DNA of 64,000 nt, taken from the NCBI GenBank assembly GCA_023382715.1, contig JAHDWP010000002.1, positions 62,001 through 126,000 of the forward strand. The letters run 5' to 3'. This DNA comes from Anaerolineae bacterium. GTDB taxonomy: Bacteria > Chloroflexota > Anaerolineae > Aggregatilineales > Aggregatilineaceae. The translations under genes were made by a program, and so were the position numbers. Below the pieces are notes generated by a model. The model did not search any database and was not told the DNA's origin. It saw nothing but the letters and a program-made list of their open reading frames with translations. Below are positions 33,929 to 42,646 of this stretch, piece after piece. The stretch's first letter is position 1. Each line of letters begins with the position of its first letter.

Positions 33929-34567
33929 TCAGCGATCCTGGAACATCAGGCCGAAGCCGCGCCGGGTGATGAGATACTCGTGATCCGGGTCGGCCTCCAG
34001 CAGGCGACGGCGCAGCCGACTGACCAGCGCGTCAATCGTCTGGTCGCTGATCTCCACGCCCGCGCCCCACACCGCGCCCACCACTTCGTCGCGGGTGACG
34101 ATGCGCCCTGGGTTGGCGACCAGCAGCGCCAGCAGCGCGAACTGGTTGGGGCTGAGCGGCGGGTAGAGCAGCGCCCCGCCGACCATCACGCGCGCCACCG
34201 CCACGTCAATTTCCAGGCCGGGCCGGGGCAGCCGCACCGGGGCGACCTGGGCGGTTGTGGCCGGGTCGTCGAAGACCCACACGCCCGCCTGCCCAAAGGT
34301 GACTTCATCGCCCGCGCGCAGCCGGTACTGCTCGCCGGGAGCCAGCCGCCGCCCGTTGACGAACGTACCGTTGGTGCTGCCGGGGTCTTCCAGGTAGATG
34401 TTCTGGTGGTCGCTGGTGCAGCGAGCCTGCAGCCGCGAGATGGCCGTCGAGTCCAGCACGTAGTCGCAGTCGCGGGCGCGCCCGATGGTGAACGGGAAGT
34501 GGGCCAGCTCGACCGTCTTGCCCGCGCCCGGACCCTCTTTGATCAGAAATCGCTGAATGGATGGCAT
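33929..34567 (-). CDS. FHA domain-winged helix (OmpR-type) protein
   Basis: 212 residues. N-terminal FHA domain, about 5-100: FTIGRARDCDYVLDSTAISR and STNGTFVNGRRL, the phosphothreonine-binding residues, are intact. C-terminal trans_reg_C winged helix, about 125-210: LSPNQFALLALLVANPGRIVTRDEV, ISDQTIDALVSRLRRRL, YLITRRGFGLMF. No receiver domain. It probably couples Ser/Thr kinase phosphorylation to transcription; target unknown. It lies between maf and the translin gene on the same strand. Confidence 0.88.
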   Translation of the reverse strand: MPSIQRFLIKEGPGAGKTVELAHFPFTIGRARDCDYVLDSTAISRLQARCTSDHQNIYLEDPGSTNGTFVNGRRLAPGEQYRLRAGDEVTFGQAGVWVFDDPATTAQVAPVRLPRPGLEIDVAVARVMVGGALLYPPLSPNQFALLALLVANPGRIVTRDEVVGAVWGAGVEISDQTIDALVSRLRRRLLEADPDHEYLITRRGFGLMFQDR

Positions 34568-34639
34568 GGTCTTCCCTGCCTGTTCGTGCTGATCGCGCCG
34601 TCCCCAGTCAAGAATACTTCACGCCAGCGGCAAGAGGCT

Positions 34640-34747
34640 TGAACCGCAGAGGCGCAAAGGACGGGCAGAAAGCCTTGACAATTCTTCATCTGGCTCTCCT
34701 CTGCGCTCTCCGCGTCTCGACGGTGATGCTCTTCCCGTAAGGGAGCG
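34640..34747. repeat. Dispersed repeat, family B (CCGCAGAGGCGCA type)
   Basis: GAACCGCAGAGGCGCAAAGG pairs imperfectly with CTCTGCGCTCTCCGCGTCTC about 55 bases on. Same family at 36546, 53583 and 58871. Confidence 0.65.
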
Positions 34748-35446
34748 CTAGGCCGCGTCTCCCTCGTCGTCGCTGAAAGTGGTCTCCACAGCGCCGAAGG
34801 TCGTCTCCAGCCCAATGCGCCGCTCGAAGTCGGCCAGCGCCGCCTGGAGCGCTTCCTGGCGCACGCTGCTGGTCACGTCGCCGCGCGTGCGCTCCAGCAC
34901 GGCGCGCAGCGCGTCCACGCGGCGGCGCAGCCCGCCGGTGATCGCGTCGTGGAAGTCGAAGCCGATCAGCACGCCATAGATGGTGTCCATCGCCGCCAGC
35001 AGGCGCTCGGCGTCGCCGGAATGCCCCCGGCGCAGGATGTCGAGAATCTGCCGGCGCAGCTCGCTGGCCGCTTCGCACAGCCCGTTGAGGTAGGTGGACG
35101 GCTCCACGCCGAGCGACTGCGGCGTGGGCAGGGCCTCGTCGCGGGCCAGGGCGTAGAGGGTCACCGCCTCCACATACTCCTTGAGCGCGTCCTGAGTGTA
35201 GCCGCTGTGGTACAGGTCAGCGTAGTCGGCCACGACCGCGCGGATGGCGTTGGCGGCTTCGCGGGCCGTGTCCAGCCGGGCGCGCGCGGCGTCCCACTCG
35301 CGGCGGTGCACGGCGCGGATGGCGTTGGCGCAGTGCTGAATCAGCCCGCGCGACTGGTTGATCGCCGCGTCGCGGGCGGCGTTCTTGGCCTCGAACTGGG
35401 CACGAATGTCTTCAAAGATGGCGTCGAGGATGTCCAGGTTATTCAC
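34748..35446 (-). CDS. Translin-family RNA-binding protein
   Basis: 232 residues, all alpha. It matches prokaryotic translin (COG2178): R..ARD.AINQSRGLIQHCANAIRAVH, then KEYVEAVTLYAL, STYLNGLCEAASELRRQ, MDTIYGVLIGFD, and LRRRVDALRAVLERTRGDVTSS. Eukaryotic translin with TRAX forms the C3PO RNase; bacterial forms probably bind RNA or ssDNA as oligomers. GTG 35446 has AAGGA eight bases before it and overlaps the DUF3467 stop; ATG 35473 is an in-frame alternative. An acidic tail (DDEGD) ends the protein. Confidence 0.8.
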   Translation of the reverse strand: MNNLDILDAIFEDIRAQFEAKNAARDAAINQSRGLIQHCANAIRAVHRREWDAARARLDTAREAANAIRAVVADYADLYHSGYTQDALKEYVEAVTLYALARDEALPTPQSLGVEPSTYLNGLCEAASELRRQILDILRRGHSGDAERLLAAMDTIYGVLIGFDFHDAITGGLRRRVDALRAVLERTRGDVTSSVRQEALQAALADFERRIGLETTFGAVETTFSDDEGDAA

Positions 35447-35801
35447 GGGGGGCGTCCTTGTCCTCTGGTCCATTCCCGCTCTCGTCCAGCGGGCGGATGG
35501 CGCCGAAAAGCTGGTCGGCGAGCGTCTGCGGGCGCGGCGGCACCTTGATCTCGCCGTGCTGATCTTCGTAGCGGGCGATATTGTCCTGCAGCGCCGTCAG
35601 CAGCATTTTGGCGTTGGTCGGCGTGAGCACCAGGCGCGCCTGCACGCGCGCCTTGGGCACGTTGGGCAGAATCTGGGCGAAATCCAGGAAGACCTCCCAG
35701 GGCGAATGGGTGATGATGGCGAAGTTGGCGTAGGTGGCGGCGAGATCGGCGGGGATTTCCAGGTTGAACCGTCGCTGAACGGGTTGTTGCGGTTCGGCCA
35801 T
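35439..35801 (-). CDS. DUF3467 protein
   Basis: 120 residues. Core NLEIPADLAATYANFAIITHSPWEVFLDFAQILP followed by ARLVLTPTNAKMLLTALQDNI is the DUF3467 family block, a small domain of unknown function common in Chloroflexota and cyanobacteria. GGAGGAG sits nine bases before ATG 35801, which is preferred over earlier in-frame codons. It overlaps the translin gene start, so the two are coupled. Confidence 0.8.
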   Translation of the reverse strand: MAEPQQPVQRRFNLEIPADLAATYANFAIITHSPWEVFLDFAQILPNVPKARVQARLVLTPTNAKMLLTALQDNIARYEDQHGEIKVPPRPQTLADQLFGAIRPLDESGNGPEDKDAPRE

Positions 35802-35939
35802 GTCAGGCGCTCCTCCTCGTTGTAGGGAGCCAATTCCCAGGTAGATTGGCGCAGCACACGCGAAACAGCTACCAGCGCGCCCCGGCCCGGCTGCTCTCAT
35901 GCGCATATTCTACGCCGGAGCGGTGTGCAACGGGATCGG

Positions 35940-36000
35940 CCACGCCAGTCTCGCAGGGGCGTATTGCAATACGCCCCTGCAAAACATTTCGTCACCAGAT
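35940..36000. repeat. Dispersed palindromic repeat, family C
   Basis: GCAGGGGCGTATTGCAATACGCCCCTGC at 35954-35981 is a perfect 28-base palindrome centred on TTGCAA. Relatives lie at 27015, 38345 (part), 50862 and 15545. Confidence 0.8.
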
Positions 36001-36029
36001 CAATCCGCACTACACTGGCGTTCCGCGCG

Positions 36030-36422
36030 CTAGAAGGGCAAATCGTCGGCTTCCGTCGGGGCTTCGCCGCTGACTTCTTCTACCTCACCGCGCCGGCTCA
36101 GGAACTGGATGTCGCGGGCGGTGATCTCCAGCGTCGCGCGCGGCGTGCCATCCTGGCCCAGATAGGCGGAAGCGTCCACTTCGCCGGCGACCATGATCTG
36201 CATTCCCTTGTGCACGTACTGGTTGACGGTCTCGGCCAGTTGCCGCCAGGCCGAGACGCGGAACCAGGTCGTCTTCTCGCGCTGCTCGTTGGAGTTCTTG
36301 TCCATCCAGCGGCGGCTGACAGCGACGCTGAAATCGCACACGGCCACGCCCGACTGCGTGTAGCGCATCTCCGGGTCGCGCCCCACGTTGCCAACGATCA
36401 CCGTATACTGATACCCGGCCAT
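36030..36422 (-). CDS. ssb: Single-stranded DNA-binding protein
   Basis: 130 residues, shorter than E. coli SSB. OB fold: YTVIVGNVGRDPEMRYTQSGVAVCDFSVAVSR, KTTWFRVSAWRQLAETVNQYVHKG, then AYLGQDGTPRATLEITARDIQFL. A short linker ends in the acidic tip EADDLPF, which recruits replication and repair partners. AGGAGG lies five bases before ATG 36422; the in-frame extension upstream runs over the promoter. It binds ssDNA during replication, recombination and repair. Confidence 0.95.
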   Translation of the reverse strand: MAGYQYTVIVGNVGRDPEMRYTQSGVAVCDFSVAVSRRWMDKNSNEQREKTTWFRVSAWRQLAETVNQYVHKGMQIMVAGEVDASAYLGQDGTPRATLEITARDIQFLSRRGEVEEVSGEAPTEADDLPF

Positions 36423-36477
36423 GATGACCTCCTGGAAAGCTCTACTTTCACGTTGTATAGAGCGAGAGATTGCCCAG

Positions 36478-36507
36478 ATTATAACAGAAACAGAACGCAT
36501 GTTTCAA
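36478..36507 (-). promoter_or_regulatory. Promoter of ssb
   Basis: Minus strand TTGAAA (36507-36502), 18-bp spacer, TATAAT (36483-36478), about 56 bases before the ssb start. Confidence 0.65.
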
Positions 36508-36545
36508 TTATTGCCCACCCTGTCTCCCTCTCACGAGGCGGGCGA

Positions 36546-36652
36546 AGTGCCTGAACCGCAGAGACGCAGAGAACGCCGAGATAAGGGGATGAGATTCTCC
36601 GGCAGCTCTTCCGCGTCCTCTGCGCCCCGGCGGTGAAACCACGAGGGCGCTC
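36546..36652. repeat. Dispersed repeat, family B
   Basis: TGAACCGCAGAGACGCAGAG at one side and TCCTCTGCGCCCCGGCGGTG at the other, between ssb and gatB. Confidence 0.65.
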
Positions 36653-36653
36653 C

Positions 36654-38108
36654 CTAACCGCGCCGCTGCGCAAGCTGCGCGGCGAGCAGGCGCGCCACGA
36701 CCTGGGCATCGGCCTGGCCGCGCAGCTCGCGCATGACCAGGCCCATCAGGAACTTGAGCAGCTTCTCCTCGCCCGCCAGGTAGCGCGCCACCTCGCCGGG
36801 ATGCGCGTCCAGGGTGCGGGCGACGGCCTCGCCCAGCACGTCCGCGTCGCTGACCTGGGCCAGCCCGTGCGCCGCGACCAGGGCCGCCGGGTCGCCGCCC
36901 GCCGCGTAGAGCGTCTCCACAAGCTGCCTGGCCACGCCGTGCGTGATCGTCCCCTGCCGAACCAGCGTCACCAGGGCGGCCAGGGCCGGCGGCGTCAGCC
37001 GGATCGCGCCGATGTCCTGGCGGTCGCGGCCTTCGCTGTTCATCAGGCGGAAGACCTCGCCGGTCAGGTAATTGGCGACTCCTTTTGGATCGCCGCCTGC
37101 CGTCACCGCCGCCTCGAAATACGCGGCGACGGCCTGCTCGGCGACGAGCACCGCGGCGTCGTAGCGGCTCAGCCCGAACTGCCCCATGAAGCGATCGCGC
37201 CTGGCGTCGGGCAGCTCTGGCAGGCCCATGCGCACATCTTCCACCCACGCCGGGCCGATCTCCAGCACGGGCAGGTCTGGCTCCGGGAAGTAACGGTAAT
37301 CGTCGGCGCTCTCTTTGACGCGCTGCACCACCGTGACCTGGCGCGCCTCGTCCCAGCCCAGCGTCGCCTGCTGCACCTGGCCGCCGGCTTCCCAGAGCGC
37401 GATCTGGCGCTCGATCTCGTAGGCGGAAGCGCGGGCCAGGCTGCGGATGCTATTGAGGTTCTTGATCTCGGTGCGCGTGCGGAACTCGCTGGAGCCGACC
37501 GGGCGCACGCTGATGTTCGGCTCGATGCGCAGCACGCCCTTGCTCATGTCGCCGCTGTTGACGCCCAGATAGCGCAGGATGGCCACCAGCTTGCGCGCGT
37601 AGATTTCGGCTTCTTCGGCGCTGCGCAGATCCGCCTCGGACACGATTTCCAGCAGCGGCACGCCGGCGCGATTGAGGTCCACCAGGCTGTGCCCGTCGGT
37701 GTGAGTGAGCTTGCCGGTATCTTCTTCCAGGTGCGCGCGCCTGATGCGCACCCGTTTGGTCATGCCGTCGGGTAGATCGATCTCAAGCCAGCCGTTGATC
37801 GCCAGCGGGTACTCGTACTGGCTGATCTGATAACCTTTGGGCAGGTCGGGGTAGAAATAGCTCTTGCGCGCGAACTGGCTGAACGGCGGGATGGCGCAGT
37901 TGAGCGCCAGCCCCACGCGCAGCCCCATCTCCACCGCCCGCTGGTTGACCACCGGCAGCGCGCCGGGCATGCCCAGGCAGACCGGACAGGTGACTGTGTT
38001 CGGCTCGGCGGACGTGCTGTCTACCACCGCGCAGGCACAGAACATCTTAGAGGCAGTTTCTAGCTCGGCGTGGACTTCCAGGCCGATCACGGCTTCGTAG
38101 GCGGGCAT
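36654..38108 (-). CDS. gatB: Aspartyl/glutamyl-tRNA amidotransferase subunit B
   Basis: 484 residues. With GatA and GatC it converts misacylated Glu-tRNA(Gln) or Asp-tRNA(Asn) to the amide. Family hallmarks: [21 protein letters not shown] at the start, [14 protein letters not shown] with its zinc-type cysteines, [20 protein letters not shown], and the C-terminal YqeY-like tail ([17 protein letters not shown]). ATG 38108 begins the homologous region; the earlier ATG at 38138 adds ten unsupported residues. gatA and gatC are not in the window. Confidence 0.96.
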   Translation of the reverse strand: MPAYEAVIGLEVHAELETASKMFCACAVVDSTSAEPNTVTCPVCLGMPGALPVVNQRAVEMGLRVGLALNCAIPPFSQFARKSYFYPDLPKGYQISQYEYPLAINGWLEIDLPDGMTKRVRIRRAHLEEDTGKLTHTDGHSLVDLNRAGVPLLEIVSEADLRSAEEAEIYARKLVAILRYLGVNSGDMSKGVLRIEPNISVRPVGSSEFRTRTEIKNLNSIRSLARASAYEIERQIALWEAGGQVQQATLGWDEARQVTVVQRVKESADDYRYFPEPDLPVLEIGPAWVEDVRMGLPELPDARRDRFMGQFGLSRYDAAVLVAEQAVAAYFEAAVTAGGDPKGVANYLTGEVFRLMNSEGRDRQDIGAIRLTPPALAALVTLVRQGTITHGVARQLVETLYAAGGDPAALVAAHGLAQVSDADVLGEAVARTLDAHPGEVARYLAGEEKLLKFLMGLVMRELRGQADAQVVARLLAAQLAQRRG

Positions 38109-38209
38109 CCGGGTCTCTCGCAGCAAGGATGGCGGCACGGGTCATCAGCGCCTAGAGAATAGCGCACAGCGGGGGACGCTGCCAGCTTCGCCAGACGCCG
38201 GGAATGTAT

Positions 38210-38420
38210 CGGATTCAGCCCCCTGTAGTCCCTCCCCGCCGGCGCGGAGGGACAGGCTGCTTCCCTTTCCCTGCTTGCGGGGAAAGAGGCCGGGGGATAG
38301 GGGTTGAAGAGTGCACAACAGGCTCCAGGCACGCGCTGGCTTTGTAGGGGCGCTGCTCCGCTGCGCCCCCGTAAGGGCTTCGCCAACAGAGTAGTATCTC
38401 TCGTGAGGGGATGAGGGAGC
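38210..38420. repeat. Repeats (families A and C) in gatB-aminotransferase gap
   Basis: Family A material (GCGGGGAAAGAGGCCGGGGG) lies at 38270-38300 and a family C composite (GCACGCGCTGGCTTTGTAGG, GGCGCTGCTCCGCTGCGCCC) at 38330-38380. The rest of the 424-base gap holds a TACAAT near 38477-38482 that may be the -10 of the aminotransferase gene. Confidence 0.6.
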
Positions 38421-38532
38421 AGGCACAGCCCCCAAGTGGACTCCCGTTTTCGCTGCCGGGGGTCGTGCACTTCGTGTTACAATCGCGGCTGCACCCCGAA
38501 GCTGTGTCTGCCTTGTGCTGGAGAGTGACCGC

Positions 38533-39663
38533 ATGACCACCGCCCACCTGCCCCCTGTCTATCCCGATCTGGCCGTGCCGGAGCGCGTGCTGCTCGGCCC
38601 CGGCCCCAGCATGGTGGACCCGCGCGTGCTGCAAGCGATGACCGCGCCGGTCGTCGGCCACCTGGACCCGCAATTCGTCGCGCTGATGGATCGCGTGCAG
38701 GACTTGCTGCACTATGTCTTCCAGACCAGGAACGCGCTGACCCTGCCCATTTCCGGCACGGGCACGGCGGCGATGGAGGCGGCAGTCGCCAACATGGTCG
38801 TGCCGGGCGACGCGGTGCTCGTCTGCGCCAACGGCTACTTTGGGCTGCGCATCGCCGAGATGGCCCGCCGCTATGGGGGCGAGGTGAGCGTGCTGGAGCG
38901 GCCCTGGGGCGAGGTCTTCACTGCCGAGGAGATCGGCACGGCGCTGGCGCACTGTCCGGCGCAGGTGGTGGCCCTGGTGCACGGCGAGACTTCGACCGGG
39001 GCGATGCAGCCGCTCGACGGGATAGCGGACGCGGTGCACGCGCACGGCGGCGTGCTGATTGTGGACACGGTGGCCTCGCTGGCGGGCGTCCCACTGGCGG
39101 TAGACGCGCTGGGCATTGACGTGTGCTACAGCGGGGCGCAGAAATGTCTGAGCTGCCCGCCAGGCGTCTCGCCGATCACGCTGAGTCCGCGCGCCGTCGA
39201 GAAGCTGGAACGCCGTCCGGTTCCGGTCGCCAACTGGTATCTCGACCTGGCGCTGCTGCGCCAGTACTGGGGCGCGCCGCGCGTCTACCACCACACCGCA
39301 CCGATCTCGTCCATCTACGCGCTGTACGAGGCGCTGCGTCTGGTCGCCGAAGAGGGGCTGGAGGCGCGTGCGGCGCGTCACCGCCGTCACGCTGAGCTGC
39401 TGTGGGAGGGGCTAGCCGAGCTGGGGCTGGCCCTGCACGTCCCGGCAGCGCACCGCCTGCCGCCGCTGACAACTGTCTGCGTGCCGGATGGCGTAGACGA
39501 GGCGGCCATCCGCCGCCGCCTGCTGGACGAGTACAATATCGAGATCAGCGGCGGGCTGGGATCGCTGAAAGGCAGGGTCTGGCGTGTCGGGCTGATGGGC
39601 CATTCCAGCCGCCGCGAGAACATTGTGCTGCTGCTGGCCGCGCTGCGGCGCCTGCTGCGCTGA
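38533..39663 (+). CDS. Class V PLP aminotransferase (alanine-glyoxylate/serine-pyruvate type)
   Basis: 376 residues, fold type I PLP enzyme. [17 protein letters not shown] opens the family, [17 protein letters not shown] holds the phosphate-binding loop, HGETSTG the pyridine-nitrogen region, and [15 protein letters not shown] the Schiff-base lysine. Closest to alanine-glyoxylate or purine catabolic (PucG-like) transaminases; substrate choice cannot be read. GGAGAG precedes ATG 38533 by seven to eight bases. Confidence 0.9.
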   Translation: MTTAHLPPVYPDLAVPERVLLGPGPSMVDPRVLQAMTAPVVGHLDPQFVALMDRVQDLLHYVFQTRNALTLPISGTGTAAMEAAVANMVVPGDAVLVCANGYFGLRIAEMARRYGGEVSVLERPWGEVFTAEEIGTALAHCPAQVVALVHGETSTGAMQPLDGIADAVHAHGGVLIVDTVASLAGVPLAVDALGIDVCYSGAQKCLSCPPGVSPITLSPRAVEKLERRPVPVANWYLDLALLRQYWGAPRVYHHTAPISSIYALYEALRLVAEEGLEARAARHRRHAELLWEGLAELGLALHVPAAHRLPPLTTVCVPDGVDEAAIRRRLLDEYNIEISGGLGSLKGRVWRVGLMGHSSRRENIVLLLAALRRLLR

Positions 39664-39689
39664 CGGGCGCCGATCGGAGACGGCAGCGC

Positions 39690-41288
39690 ATGAGACCGGC
39701 TTCTGTGAGCGCAGATCCGCCCATTCCCCGCCGAGAGCGCATTTTCTGGCTGGCGCTGTTGGCTGGCGCGGCTATCCTGGGCGCGGCGCTGGTCTGGGCG
39801 AGCACGCTGGGCGGGGCCGCCACGTCGCCGGACACGTGGAATTACTTCGCGGCGGCGCGCAACCTGCTGGCCGGAGAGGGCTTCACCCGCTACACAGGCG
39901 ATCCGTTCGTACTCTGGCCGCCGCTCTTCCCCGCGCTGATCGCCGCGCTGATCGGGCTGGCGGACCTGGCCGGGCGCAATCTGCACCTGCTCGACGCGCT
40001 GCGCGTCATTAATGCGCTGACCGTGGCCGCGACGGTGATCGCCGCTGGGCTGCTCTGGCGACGCTTCCTGCGCTCGGCGTGGCTGGCGGCGCTGGCAACG
40101 CTGGCCATCGCCCTGGGCTACCCGCTGCTCTACGTGGCGGCGTTCGCCTGGTCGGAGCCGCTGTTCATTCTGCTGGGCTTGCTGGCCCTGATCGCGCTGG
40201 ATCGTCACCTGGCCGCGCCACGCGACCGGACGCTGTTCGCCGCCGCGATTCTGGCGGGCCTGGCTGCTCTCCAACGCTACACCGGGGCGATGCTGATCGT
40301 CGCCGGCGCACTGGCGCTTGTCCTGCTGGCGCTGCGCGTCCCTCTGCGCCGCCGCCTGCGCGACGCCGCCCTCTTCGCCGGAGTTGCAGCGCTGCCACTG
40401 GCGCTGTGGCTGGCCCACAACCAGGCCCGCGCCGGCACGCTGACCGGCGAGCGCGCCCCCTCCGCGCGCACTCTGCCCGCCAACGTGCGCGCCGTCTACG
40501 ATCTCACCGTCACCTGGCTGACGCCGGAACGGCTGGGGGTCGGCTACCAGGCCGCCGGGCTGATCGCGGGCGGGGCGCTGGCGCTGGGATTCGTTGTGCT
40601 GATCGCGCGCGAGCGGCGCGGGGCGCTGCGCTGGCTGGCCGGGCTGCGCGCGCTGCCGCTGATGCTATTCGCGGCGCTGTACGCGGCTTTTGTGGTGATC
40701 AGCGCGGCGCGCGTCCAGTACGACCCGCTTGACGAGCGGTTGCTCGCCCCGCTGTACGTCCCGACGATCGGGCTGGCTTTCGCCGTCCTCGACGGGGCGG
40801 TGAGCTGGCTGCGGGCGCGCGGCGGACGTCTGCCTGCTCACGCCCTCGTCGTCCTGGCCGCGCTGTGGCTGCTCTACCCGGCAGACCGGCTGCGCGACAA
40901 CATCCCCACGCTGCGCGACATCTCCGAAGCGTCGCAGGTCACCTACGAGACGTGGCGCGAGTCGCCGCTGATGCGCGCAGTGCGCGCGGAATCTCCCGGC
41001 GGGCGCATTGTGACCAACGCGCCGCTGCACCTGCTGGTGCACAGCGGCCTGGCCAACGAGCCGGTGCCGGTGGCGCTCGACGGTTGGGCCGCGCTGCTGG
41101 AGGATGCAGTGGGCGAGGAGATGACGCTTGTCTGGTTCGAGCCGATCGCGCGCTGCGACTGGGGGCGCAGGCATTGCATCGCGACAGACTATACGGTAGA
41201 AACGCTGGCCGGGCTGTGGGATATAACGCCCGCGATCATCGCCAGCGACGGGGGCACATACCGGCTGAGCCGTATCCCTGGCGAGTGA
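39690..41288 (+). CDS. GT39-like integral membrane glycosyltransferase
   Basis: 532 residues with about ten to twelve TM helices. After TM1, the loop ATSPDTWNYFAAARNLL carries the acidic residues typical of GT-C enzymes, and AFAWSEPLFILLGLLAL matches PMT/ArnT-type proteins. A soluble C-terminal part (RAESPGGRIVTNAPLHLLVH) follows. It would transfer a sugar from a polyprenyl carrier on the outer face of the membrane. CGGAGA precedes ATG 39690. It follows the aminotransferase after 26 bases and could share its transcript. Confidence 0.8.
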   Translation: MRPASVSADPPIPRRERIFWLALLAGAAILGAALVWASTLGGAATSPDTWNYFAAARNLLAGEGFTRYTGDPFVLWPPLFPALIAALIGLADLAGRNLHLLDALRVINALTVAATVIAAGLLWRRFLRSAWLAALATLAIALGYPLLYVAAFAWSEPLFILLGLLALIALDRHLAAPRDRTLFAAAILAGLAALQRYTGAMLIVAGALALVLLALRVPLRRRLRDAALFAGVAALPLALWLAHNQARAGTLTGERAPSARTLPANVRAVYDLTVTWLTPERLGVGYQAAGLIAGGALALGFVVLIARERRGALRWLAGLRALPLMLFAALYAAFVVISAARVQYDPLDERLLAPLYVPTIGLAFAVLDGAVSWLRARGGRLPAHALVVLAALWLLYPADRLRDNIPTLRDISEASQVTYETWRESPLMRAVRAESPGGRIVTNAPLHLLVHSGLANEPVPVALDGWAALLEDAVGEEMTLVWFEPIARCDWGRRHCIATDYTVETLAGLWDITPAIIASDGGTYRLSRIPGE

Positions 41289-41341
41289 TCGGTCTGCGGG
41301 CAGGGCGGCGCTGAAACGGATTCTTCGGGGTATCGGGTTTG

Positions 41342-42319
41342 TCAGTAATTGACCTCTCTCAGCGTGTCGAGGAACAGAGAGAGCGCGAGTTTGCGCCTCA
41401 GAAAGCTGGTCAGGTATCCCCGGCGCGTAATGGCGTTGTGGACTATCTGTGACCCCAGGCCCTCAATTCGCTGAGTCCGCAACCAGCCAGTATAGAGTCC
41501 GCTGACGTGATGCTCCTGATAGTCCAGCGCGTACCCGGTCTCGCGCATTGTGTCGCCGCAGATGGACTCGATGAGGGCGATCTGCCGGGCAGTCAGATGG
41601 CTTCGCCAGGCCTCAATCCTGCCCGGATCAGGAGCCTCGTTCAATTTCGCGTGAATCCGCGCGTAGTACCGTCCGTACTCAGCCGTTCCCTTCTCATGGT
41701 AAGCCAGCAACGCCGGCTCGAAATCAATCTGCAGAAACTCGCAGATTTGGCGTAACCATGTTTCTGGAGAAGCAACCAGGTCTTCGTAGCGCACGCTGAA
41801 GGCGTCCGTGGAGTATTTCTGCTGGATGGCGATGCCAGCGCGAACATCGCGGAGCCAGCGACGCGCGGCGAAGTAGGCATTGCTCTTATGTACGTTTGAC
41901 CGGATGAGCGAGCTTGCGACTGCACGCGGATCGCGCATGACGTGAATGAACTTTGCGCCAGGGTAGTGGCGTTTCAGCAGCGGCGCATAACGCACAAATC
42001 TGGGAGTCTTCTGGCCCCAGATGGTCTTGGCAAAATGACGCAGATAAAGCTCATGAGCGCGGTCAACGAATTCCCTGGCCGACGAGCACCCGTCGAAATC
42101 GCGCTCAGTAAACGGGATGTTCCATTCGTGGAATTCGTACTCCTTCAAGATCAGCTTCAGAAAGACTTCTCTCGGCGTCCTGGGATCGCCGCGCAGATAA
42201 TCAATGATGAAGAGCGACTCAAGCGGGATTGCCACTTGAGAGTGCTGGTTCAGCATGGTGCGGAGCAGTGTAGTGCCGGTGCGCGCGCAGCCCACGATGA
42301 AGAAGGGAGGGTGAATCAT
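41342..42319 (-). CDS. PAPS-dependent sulfotransferase
   Basis: 325 residues, Sulfotransfer_3 family. 5'-phosphosulfate loop FIVGCARTGTTLLRTML (8-24), 3'-phosphate motif HVMRDPRAVASSLIRS (about 130), and RYEDLVASPETWLRQICEFL near 200. It transfers sulfate from PAPS to a glycan or lipid hydroxyl. GC is visibly lower than in the flanking glycosyltransferase genes, consistent with horizontal transfer. Position beside the GT39 array suggests it decorates the same glycan; that is inference. Confidence 0.88.
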   Translation of the reverse strand: MIHPPFFIVGCARTGTTLLRTMLNQHSQVAIPLESLFIIDYLRGDPRTPREVFLKLILKEYEFHEWNIPFTERDFDGCSSAREFVDRAHELYLRHFAKTIWGQKTPRFVRYAPLLKRHYPGAKFIHVMRDPRAVASSLIRSNVHKSNAYFAARRWLRDVRAGIAIQQKYSTDAFSVRYEDLVASPETWLRQICEFLQIDFEPALLAYHEKGTAEYGRYYARIHAKLNEAPDPGRIEAWRSHLTARQIALIESICGDTMRETGYALDYQEHHVSGLYTGWLRTQRIEGLGSQIVHNAITRRGYLTSFLRRKLALSLFLDTLREVNY

Positions 42320-42646
42320 GTGAGTGATCCCCGGTTGTGTGTGCCGAATGTCGAAAGGTTTTGCTTGAAGTTAGAGATGGTGCGTGTTGCGCCGCTTGCT
42401 CGCAGGGCGGCAGGCGACGAATTCTGCTTGGTGCTGCTGCCCAGACCCTGTCGCACCGCCTGAATCAGGGGCGCTATGCTGGTATTCCCGATCCTTAAGC
42501 TCTGGGGCTACGATTCTCGTTCAACCGCGCTTTTGGGTGGTATCGTCAAGACACCGATGGTACGATAAGCTATCCTACCTTGAGTGAAGCGTCAGTGCAA
42601 TCACTTCCCGGCATTTGCTAAGGAACTACTGTCCAGGGTCCCCGGC
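42320..42646. other. 327-base gap, no feature recognised
   Basis: The gap between the divergent sulfotransferase and GT39 genes is less GC-rich than the rest. A GTG at 42584 is in frame with the GT39 gene. No repeat family copy or clear promoter was seen. Confidence 0.4.
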
